NCBI GenBank assembly: GCA_014381165.1
Contig: JACMIM010000114.1
Span: forward strand, 1 to 10,309
Direction: 5' to 3'
Length of the DNA stretch: 10,309 nucleotides
Origin: Roseiflexaceae bacterium
Lineage (GTDB): Bacteria; Chloroflexota; Chloroflexia; Chloroflexales; Roseiflexaceae
The notes below the pieces were generated by a model that saw nothing but the letters and a program-made list of their open reading frames with translations, was not told where the DNA came from and did not search any database. Position 1 is the first letter of the stretch. Every line of letters starts with the position of its first letter. Below are positions 5,805 to 10,309 of this stretch, in pieces. The position numbers and the translations under genes are program-made.

Positions 5805-6596
5805 ATGATCACGAGCACCACAAATGCGCATGTCAAGAACATCCGCGCCTTGGCAGGCGACCGCAAGCTACGCCGCAGCGAGCAACTCTTTGTGCTTGAA
5901 GGGGTGCGGCTTGTAGCCGACGCGCTCGCCAGTGAAGCCAACCTGAGGTTAGTGCTGTACGCGCCTGAGCAGCTAGCTACCACCGAGGTTGGCACGGCGC
6001 TGCTGACCAGGCTCCAGGCGCTCCCACACAGCATTGCAGCAACCCCGACTGTGATTGCCGCCGCCGCTGAGACGGTGCAGCCGCAAGGCGTGGTGGCGCT
6101 GGCTAGCTGGCCGCAGGTGCTGCCGAGCCAACGGGGTATCGTGCTGGCGCTAGATGTGGTGCAGGATCCAGGCAACCTTGGCACACTGCTGCGCAGCGCC
6201 GAGGCCTGCGGCGTGGTGCAGGTGCTGTGCGCGCGCGGCACTACCGATGTGTACAGCCCAAAGGTGGTGCGGGCGGGCATGGGCGCGCACTTCCGGCTGT
6301 CGATCACACAGGACATGGAGTGGCACGAAATTGGTCAGGCGTGCGCGGCGGTCGATCACATCTACGCCAGCGTGGCTGGGGCAACTATGCCCTACTACGC
6401 GGCCGACTGGCGTCAGCCCAGCGCACTGATCATCAGCAACGAGGCCAACGGCCTGAGCGACGAGGCGGCGGCCTATGCCACACGCCAAGTCAGCATCCCC
6501 ATGCGCGGCACGGCCGAATCGCTCAATGCAGGTGTTGCGGGCAGCGTGATTCTATTCGAAGCGCTCCGCCAACGCACGACTGGGCGGGGGGGATGA
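5805..6596 (+). CDS. SpoU/TrmH-family RNA 2'-O-methyltransferase
   Basis: 263 aa, the usual size. It transfers a methyl group from S-adenosylmethionine to a ribose 2'-OH in rRNA or tRNA; the substrate cannot be told from sequence. Residues 1-100 are the substrate-binding domain (ITSTTNAHVKNIRALAGDRKLRRSEQLFVLEG). The SPOUT domain follows: motif 1 DPGNLGTLLRSAEACG (121-136) with the catalytic-type Arg130, then SPKVVRAGMGAHFRL (151-165), motif 2 ALIISNEANGLSDEA (207-221; Asn replaces the commoner Gly before Glu), motif 3 VSIPMRGTAESLNAGVAGSVILFEAL (229-253). That is the knotted cofactor site. ATG 5805 is preferred because a longer reading from 5748 would translate the hairpin. Its ribosome binding site is weak (CGCGGG). 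It lies between rplT and pheS, where this family is often found in other bacteria. The stop codon merges into the GAGAACA repeat array. Confidence 0.93.
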   Translation: MITSTTNAHVKNIRALAGDRKLRRSEQLFVLEGVRLVADALASEANLRLVLYAPEQLATTEVGTALLTRLQALPHSIAATPTVIAAAAETVQPQGVVALASWPQVLPSQRGIVLALDVVQDPGNLGTLLRSAEACGVVQVLCARGTTDVYSPKVVRAGMGAHFRLSITQDMEWHEIGQACAAVDHIYASVAGATMPYYAADWRQPSALIISNEANGLSDEAAAYATRQVSIPMRGTAESLNAGVAGSVILFEALRQRTTGRGG

Positions 6597-6657
6597 GAAC
6601 AGAGAACAGAGAACAGAGAACAGAGAACAGAGAACAAAGAACAGAGAACAGAGAACC
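6595..6657 (+). repeat. GAGAACA heptamer tandem array, nine copies
   Basis: Six perfect GAGAACA units (6595-6636), then AAGAACA, GAGAACA and GAGAACC. The first unit begins at the second base of the TGA stop codon (6594-6596) of the methyltransferase gene. The array then passes into octamer-like GCAGAACC and GCGGAACC units. Confidence 0.95.
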
Positions 6658-6660
6658 GCA

Positions 6661-6713
6661 GAACCGCGGAACCCAATAGCCCGGCGCTTCAGCGCCGCGA
6701 ATGCGAGACGCGA
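6661..6713 (+). repeat. 53-bp direct repeat, copy A, with hairpin core
   Basis: This copy matches 6760-6812 except in the hairpin. The common frame is GAACCGCGGAACCCAATAG, the hairpin CGGCGCT-TC-AGCGCCG, then AATGCGAGACGCGA. Here the dinucleotide loop is TC and the outer stem has one mismatch (CCC opposite GCG). Confidence 0.9.
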
Positions 6714-6740
6714 GAACAGAGAACCGCAGAACAGAAAACT

Positions 6741-6772
6741 GCGGAACCGCAGAACTGCGGAACCGCGGAACC
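6741..6772 (+). repeat. GCGGAACC octamer tandem array, four copies
   Basis: GCGGAACC, GCAGAACT, GCGGAACC, GCGGAACC in tandem. Neighbouring units fold on each other (CTGCGG-AA-CCGCAG at 6739-6752). The array leads directly into copy B of the 53-bp repeat, and the same octamers precede copy A. Confidence 0.85.
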
Positions 6773-6812
6773 CAATAGCCCGGCGCTGAAGCGCCGGGAA
6801 TGCGAGACGCGA
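6760..6812 (+). repeat. 53-bp direct repeat, copy B, with inverted loop
   Basis: Same flanks as copy A in the same orientation, but the hairpin loop is GA, the reverse complement of TC in copy A, and the stem is a perfect 9 bp (CCCGGCGCT/AGCGCCGGG). It ends 14 nt before the pheS leader -35 box. Confidence 0.9.
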
Positions 6813-6826
6813 AATTCGCGATGTTC

Positions 6827-6853
6827 TTGCAGTTCTTTATTTTGGGGTATAAT
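6827..6853 (+). promoter_or_regulatory. Promoter of the pheS T-box transcript
   Basis: A perfect TATAAT at 6848-6853. The -35 may be TTGCAG (6827-6832, 15-nt spacer) or TTCTTG (6824-6829, 18-nt spacer). Transcription would start near 6860, about 16 nt before T-box stem I, as expected for this riboswitch class. Confidence 0.75.
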
Positions 6854-6993
6854 GGGCGCTCAACAGTAAAGATTTGGCTATGACGAAGCAAGTAGGCGGG
6901 CGGAAGCGTCCAGAGAGCGGTGGCCATAGGCTGCGAGCCACCGCCGGGGAAACCCGCCGAAATTCCCTTCCGAGCCGAACGGGGAACGGGAGC

Positions 6994-7063
6994 GAGGGCT
7001 AAGGGCTGAGGGCCAAGGGCTGAAGTCAGGACATCAGCCCTTAGTCCTTAGCCCTCAGCCCTT
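6994..7063. repeat. Heptamer dyad inside T-box stem II
   Basis: The left arm is four in-phase 7-mers: GAGGGCT, AAGGGCT, GAGGGCC, AAGGGCT (6994-7021). The right arm is the complementary set: AGCCCTT, AGTCCTT, AGCCCTC, AGCCCTT (7036-7063). The arms match for most of their length, one 7-mer being out of register. It folds into a long hairpin at the tip of stem II between the GGAACG and CGTTTCC strands. Confidence 0.85.
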
Positions 7064-7153
7064 CCCTAGTAGTCGTTTCCGGTTGCCCGCCGTTATTGGG
7101 CTGTGAGGGCTGGCCGCGCTGTGCGTGGTCGCCAAATCAGGGTGGTATCACGG

Positions 7154-7188
7154 GTCACGCCTCGTCCCTGCGAGCGCGTGGCTTTTTT
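7154..7188 (+). terminator. Regulated intrinsic terminator of the pheS T-box
   Basis: GTCACGCCTCG (7154-7164) pairs with CGAGCGCGTGGC (7171-7182), 11 pairs with one bulged C and a 6-nt loop, followed by six T (7183-7188) and a second T-rich stretch. The left arm includes bases needed for the antiterminator, so the two folds exclude each other. Confidence 0.93.
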
Positions 7189-7238
7189 GTGTGTTTTTCT
7201 TTGTGTGACTATACCACGCCGTAAAAGATGGAATTTCA

Positions 7239-7255
7239 GAGGGCTTGCAGCCCTC
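7239..7255 (+). promoter_or_regulatory. Small hairpin upstream of the pheS ribosome binding site
   Basis: GAGGGCT-TGC-AGCCCTC, a perfect 7-bp stem ending 10 nt before TAGGAG (7264-7269) of pheS. There is no T tract, so it is not a terminator. Its AGGGCT arm equals the heptamer of the upstream dyad, so it may be a repeat remnant or a structure that spaces the binding site. Function not known. Confidence 0.5.
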
Positions 7256-7275
7256 GCACGCCGTAGGAGAAATGC

Positions 7276-8322
7276 ATGGCGATCGCAGATGATTTGAGCG
7301 CGTTACAAAAACAGGCGCTGTCGGCGTTGGCCGAGGCCGAGGGCGCAGAGCGGCTGGCCGAGTGGAAGACCGTGTATTTGGGCAAGAAGGGCCAACTGAC
7401 GCAGCTCAGTCGCAGCCTGGGCGCGATTGCCGCCGAGCAACGCCCCGCCGCAGGCCAGGCCTTCAATGCCGCTCGCGAGGCCTTGGAGGCCGCGCTGGCA
7501 GATCGTGAGGCCCGTGTGCGCTACGGCGACCAACTAAACGCCTTTGAGGCCGACCAGGTCGATATCACCATGCCAGGGCGGCAGCCAGAGGTCGGGCGCA
7601 TCCACCCGGTCAACCAGACGCTGCGCGAGATTTTCGACATTTTTGGCGACATGGGGTTCCAAATCTGGGAAAGCCCCGAGGTCGAGACCGACGAGCTGAA
7701 CTACGGCCTGCTGAACTTTCCGCCCGACCACCCAGCGCGCGACATGCAGGACACGTTCTATGTCGAGACGCCGCCCGGCACGGAGCCAGTGGTATTGCGC
7801 ACGCATACCTCTGCTGGGCAGATTCACGCCATGCGCCGCTATGCGCCAGAGCCGATCCGCGTAGTGCTGCCGGGCAAGTGCTATCGCAACGAGCAGGTCT
7901 CGTATCGCTCGGAGGTGCAGTTCAGCCAGTTCGAATTTTTGGCGGTCGGGCGCAACATCACGCTCGCCGACATGAAGGGCACGCTGGGCGCGATGGCCGA
8001 GCGGCTATTCGGCCCTGGCACCAAGGTGCGGCTGCGGCCCTCGTATTTTCCATTCACCGAGCCAAGCGCCGAGATGGATGTTTCGTGCTTTCTGTGCAGT
8101 GGCAAGGGCTGCCGAATCTGCAAGTACAGTGGCTGGCTGGAGATCGGCGGGTGTGGCATGGTTCATCCGAATGTACTGCGCAATGGCGGCTACGATCCGG
8201 CCGAGTTTAGCGGCTTTGCCGGCGGCTTCGGCCCCGAGCGGATCACCATTCTCAAATATGGCATTGACGACATCCGCTGGTTCCTAAGCGGCGACGAGCG
8301 GCTGTTGGAGCAGTTTGGGTAG
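7276..8322 (+). CDS. pheS: Phenylalanyl-tRNA synthetase alpha subunit
   Basis: 348 aa, the usual PheS length. With PheT it charges tRNA-Phe with phenylalanine in the cytosol. Residues 1-90 are the coiled-coil tRNA-binding arm (YLGKKGQLTQLSRSLG). The class II catalytic core follows: HPVNQTLREIFDIFGDMGF, VETDELNYGLLNFPPDHPARDMQDTFYV (137-163), RTHTSAGQIHAM (175-186), motif 2 GKCYRNEQVSYRSEVQFSQFE (200-220), motif 3 GGFGPERITILKYGIDDIRWF (316-336). Four cysteines at 271, 274, 279 and 282 (CFLCSGKGCRIC) look like a metal knuckle before GWLEIGGCGMVHP; some bacterial PheS have this version. Motif 3 has FGPER where most have FGLGLER or similar. GGAG at 7266-7269 is 6 nt before the ATG. Regulation is by the upstream T-box. 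pheT is not next; a membrane protein follows after 164 nt. Confidence 0.97.
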   Translation: MAIADDLSALQKQALSALAEAEGAERLAEWKTVYLGKKGQLTQLSRSLGAIAAEQRPAAGQAFNAAREALEAALADREARVRYGDQLNAFEADQVDITMPGRQPEVGRIHPVNQTLREIFDIFGDMGFQIWESPEVETDELNYGLLNFPPDHPARDMQDTFYVETPPGTEPVVLRTHTSAGQIHAMRRYAPEPIRVVLPGKCYRNEQVSYRSEVQFSQFEFLAVGRNITLADMKGTLGAMAERLFGPGTKVRLRPSYFPFTEPSAEMDVSCFLCSGKGCRICKYSGWLEIGGCGMVHPNVLRNGGYDPAEFSGFAGGFGPERITILKYGIDDIRWFLSGDERLLEQFG

Positions 8323-8326
8323 TCCT

Positions 8327-8370
8327 GACCAGGTGACAAGATGACCAGGTGACAAGATGACCAGGTGACA
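8327..8370 (+). repeat. 16-bp GACCAGGTGACAAGAT tandem repeat, 2.75 copies
   Basis: Units at 8327-8342 and 8343-8358 are identical, and 8359-8370 is a partial third. It begins 4 nt after the pheS stop. The rest of the gap (8371-8486) is A-rich with a short CTGCC-GCA-GGCAG hairpin and a degenerate AGGTCATCAAGTCATC stretch, and shows no clear promoter or T-run terminator. Confidence 0.93.
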
Positions 8371-8486
8371 GGAGGGTAAGTCTTGCGTTTTACAAATCAT
8401 CAAAAAACGACACAAAAAAAATAGCTTTTCCAGGCTGCCGCAGGCAGGAACCGCCAACGCGTAACTCATCAGGTCATCAAGTCATC

Positions 8487-10301
8487 GTGAAATATCTACC
8501 AATTGCAATACTAATTGCCGCCTATGTGCTGCTGGCCGCGATCTACAGCTTCGTCGTGCCGCTTGGCGAGGGGCCGGATGAGCCTGGCCACGCCGCCTAT
8601 GTGTTCTTTTTAGCCCGCGAAGGGCGGCTGCCCGACCAACGCCAGAACGAGGTGCCCGGCGAGGGCCACCAGCCGCCGCTGTTCTACGCGCTGGCCGCGC
8701 CCGCCACACTGTGGCTGACACCTGCCGAGCGTCAGCTCGACCTACCTGGCAACCCGCGCTTCGTCTGGGCCGGCGGCGACCAGATCAACGCTGCCGCGCA
8801 CGGCACGCGCGAGCTGTGGCCTTGGCGCGGCACCGTGCTGGCATGGCACCTCATGCGGCTTGCCTCGGTGGCCTGTGGCGCAGTAGCGGTGGGAATGACC
8901 TGGCTGGCGGCAAGCGCATTGCAGATCGGCACTGAGAAAACTGCAATGCCGTTGCTTGCGGCGGCGCTGGTGGCGTTCAACCCGCAGTTCCTATTTATTG
9001 GCGGGCTGGTGAGCAATGACGCGCTGCTGGCAGCGTTGGGGGCGACTGCGCTGTGGCTTTGTGTTCGGGGCCAGAGGTCAGGGAGTAGGGGCCAGGAGCT
9101 TGCACTGGGCATTCTGCTGGGGCTTGCGCTTCTGACCAAGCAGAGCGCGCTGGTGCTCGTGCCAATAATTATGCTTACATGTCTCGGCTGGCAGATCAAG
9201 CAGCATGGCTGGCGCTGGCGTCGCCTTCTCACCTGGTCATCTTGTCACCTGGTCATCATCACGGCGGCCCTGGTCAGTGGCTGGTGGTACTGGCGCAACT
9301 GGCAACTGTATGGCGATCTATTCGGCCTGGCCGAGTTCCAATCGCAGTTCGGTACGCAGCCCTTCGATTTTACCAGCCTGGCCGCCTGGCTCACCGCGCT
9401 GCGCCAATTGCATGATTCGTTCTGGGTGCGCTTCGGCTGGATGAATGTGGCCCCGCCGACCTGGGTGCTGTGGATATACACGGCGCTAGGGCTGCTGGCA
9501 ATGGTTGGATGGGCATATGGCCTACGACTGACGCAGCAGAAAGCTTGGCATTCTGCAATTCCGCCGCTCACCTTGGCGGCTACAACGTTCGTGTTTGTGG
9601 TGGCCTTTGCGTACACGGCTGGCCTGGTGGCCTGGCAGGGTCGGCTGCTATTCCCGGCGATCAGCGCGATTGCGATTCTGATCGCACAGGGGATTCAACG
9701 GTTAAGCTTCAGCTTGCAACATTGGTCAAAGCAACACAGAATACCAGCGACACTTGCCACTTGCCTGATAGCGTTTAGCTTGTGCGCTGTGGCTTTCTGG
9801 CTGCCCTTTGGCGTCATCCGGCCAGCCTACCCGGTTCAGGTACTGGCGGAACAGGCGGCGCGCGACTGGCAGGGAACGCGCGTCTATGGACGATTCGGGC
9901 AGCCGAGCGGCCCCGGCGCGGAGCTGCGGGCCTACCGATTCGTCAGCACGGCGCAACCAGGTGAATCGCTGGAACTTGCGCTGCTCTGGCACGCCCAGGG
10001 ATCGCAGAGCCGCAATTGGAGCGTGTTTGTGCATGTTGTCGATAGGCAGGGAATGATTGTGGCCCAGAGCAACCAGCCGCCTCGCAATGACGCATACCCG
10101 CTGGGCATGTGGGCTGCGGGTGACTGGGTCGAGGACGCCCATACGCTGCTGCTTCCGGCCGAACTGCCAGCAGGCAGCTATGTGCTGCGAGTAGGGTTGT
10201 TCGACCAACAAGGCACACTGGAGCGAGCCGGTGTGTGGAATGCGGCGGGGGAGCTTGTTGGGGATTATGTCGAGCTTGGGCTTACAGAAGTGACAAGATG
10301 A
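8487..10301 (+). CDS. Multi-pass membrane protein, DUF2142 / GT-C-like, with C-terminal beta-sandwich
   Basis: 604 aa from GTG 8487. GT-C enzymes use polyprenyl-linked sugars outside the membrane; transferase activity here is inferred. Residues 5-25 are the first membrane segment, followed by GEGPDEPGHAAYV (27-39) and GHQPPLFYAL (60-69), the acidic and HxPP motifs of these proteins' first external loop. Further hydrophobic segments run to about 445, with NPQFLFIGGLVSNDALLA (165-182), GLALLTKQS (212-220), WWYWRNWQLYGD (266-277) and AWQGRLLFPAI (382-392). Residues about 450-604 form an extracytoplasmic beta-rich domain: SLELALLWHAQ, WSVFVHVVDRQG, YPLGMWAAGDWV, LPAGSYVLRVGLFD. That tail is frequent in Chloroflexota membrane glycosyltransferases. 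There is no good ribosome binding site; the start lies in repeat-like sequence. The 16-bp repeat is embedded at codons 248-257, and the stop codon lies in a further copy. Confidence 0.85.
   Translation: MKYLPIAILIAAYVLLAAIYSFVVPLGEGPDEPGHAAYVFFLAREGRLPDQRQNEVPGEGHQPPLFYALAAPATLWLTPAERQLDLPGNPRFVWAGGDQINAAAHGTRELWPWRGTVLAWHLMRLASVACGAVAVGMTWLAASALQIGTEKTAMPLLAAALVAFNPQFLFIGGLVSNDALLAALGATALWLCVRGQRSGSRGQELALGILLGLALLTKQSALVLVPIIMLTCLGWQIKQHGWRWRRLLTWSSCHLVIITAALVSGWWYWRNWQLYGDLFGLAEFQSQFGTQPFDFTSLAAWLTALRQLHDSFWVRFGWMNVAPPTWVLWIYTALGLLAMVGWAYGLRLTQQKAWHSAIPPLTLAATTFVFVVAFAYTAGLVAWQGRLLFPAISAIAILIAQGIQRLSFSLQHWSKQHRIPATLATCLIAFSLCAVAFWLPFGVIRPAYPVQVLAEQAARDWQGTRVYGRFGQPSGPGAELRAYRFVSTAQPGESLELALLWHAQGSQSRNWSVFVHVVDRQGMIVAQSNQPPRNDAYPLGMWAAGDWVEDAHTLLLPAELPAGSYVLRVGLFDQQGTLERAGVWNAAGELVGDYVELGLTEVTR
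9229..9257 (-). repeat. Inverted copy of the 16-bp repeat inside a coding sequence
   Basis: The minus strand here reads GATGACCAGGTGACAAGAT and then GACCAGGTGA, nearly two units of the repeat at 8327-8370. On the plus strand it encodes TWSSCHLVI at codons 249-257, the edge of a membrane segment. The frame is kept. Confidence 0.9.
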
Positions 10302-10309
10302 CAAGATGA
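10290..10309 (+). repeat. Repeat remnant across the stop codon
   Basis: GTGACAAGATGAC at 10290-10302 is identical to 13 bases of the 16-bp repeat, followed by another ACAAGATGA. The last codons (VTR) and the TGA stop of the membrane-protein gene are made of it. It continues to the window edge. Confidence 0.8.

Larger units (their letters stand above)
6876..7188 (+). promoter_or_regulatory. T-box riboswitch, phenylalanine-specific, controlling pheS
   Basis: This leader senses uncharged tRNA-Phe. Stem I base: GGC (6876-6878) pairs GCC (6974-6976), with a kink-turn-like TAT bulge and GA/GA pairs, then GAAG/CTTC. The specifier loop has AGTA (6891-6894) opposite GAA (6959-6961), closed by GGCGGG/CCCGCC, with specifier codon TTC (Phe) at 6963-6965. 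The distal part has AGAGAG (6912-6917), stem GCGGTGGC/GCCACCGC and loop motif GGCTGCGAG. Stem II pairs AACGG (6978-6982) with CCGTT (7090-7094) and GGAACG with CGTTTCC. Stem III is 7108-7133. The T-box proper is AAATCAGGGTGGTATCACGG from 7134. Its antiterminator pairs CAGGG (7138-7142) with CCCTG (7166-7170) and ACGGG with CTCGT, leaving bulge TGGT, which matches a tRNA acceptor end ACCA as in tRNA-Phe. Uncharged tRNA stabilises the antiterminator and pheS is transcribed. Oddity: stem II carries a heptamer-repeat dyad. Confidence 0.95.

Noticed and set aside
6595..6812. CRISPR array
   Set aside because: Units are 7-8 bp without unique spacers, only two copies of the 53-bp element exist, and there are no cas genes.
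6523..6927. 134-codon minus-strand frame with repeated SRIPGASAPGYWVPRF-like peptides
   Set aside because: It is a translation of the intergenic heptamer and 53-bp repeats and the T-box promoter; no ribosome binding site and no domain.
7103..7297. 64-codon plus-strand frame before pheS
   Set aside because: Lies over T-box stem III, antiterminator and terminator, so it is a structural RNA region, not a gene.

Overview
This looks like bacterial chromosome from the Chloroflexota, most likely class Chloroflexia (inference). The support is GC-rich coding sequence, a T-box-controlled pheS, a PheS with a four-cysteine insertion, a DUF2142/GT-C-like membrane protein with the beta-sandwich tail common in that phylum, and intergenic spaces full of heptamer repeats. 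No search was run, so the taxonomy is a judgement.

Layout. Minus strand, 3462 down to 1: an apparent three-gene signalling cluster read leftward from a TATAAT promoter near 3505. It holds an unrecognised 382-aa protein with barrel-sandwich-like segments and a KOW-like end, then a receiver-GAF-histidine kinase, then (after a hairpin) a receiver protein cut by the window edge whose phosphorylation pocket is degenerate. Plus strand: a small PspC-domain membrane protein (3621-4115), then the translation operon infC-rpmI-rplT (4325-5708) behind a near-consensus promoter, a SpoU-family RNA methyltransferase (5805-6596), pheS (7276-8322) under a phenylalanine T-box leader (6876-7188), and a 604-aa multi-pass membrane protein (8487-10301).

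How they work together. infC, rpmI and rplT supply IF3 and ribosomal proteins L35 and L20. infC appears to start at an ATC codon behind a strong AAGGAG, which fits the known IF3 autoregulation through rare start codons. pheS is switched on when uncharged tRNA-Phe binds the leader: the specifier is TTC, the acceptor-pairing bulge is TGGT, and antiterminator and terminator are mutually exclusive. pheT does not follow pheS.

No defence system, CRISPR array, transposase or tRNA gene is visible. The distinctive layer is the repeats. Four arrays of 7-16 bp units occupy almost every gap on the plus-strand half: CTRGGGG heptamers (4112-4219), GAGAACA heptamers (6595-6657), RAGGGCY heptamers forming a dyad inside the T-box leader (6994-7063), and a 16-bp GACCAGGTGACAAGAT unit (8327-8370). 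The last also appears inverted inside the membrane-protein coding sequence and again across its stop codon. A separate 51-bp tandem repeat encodes the long tail of IF3.
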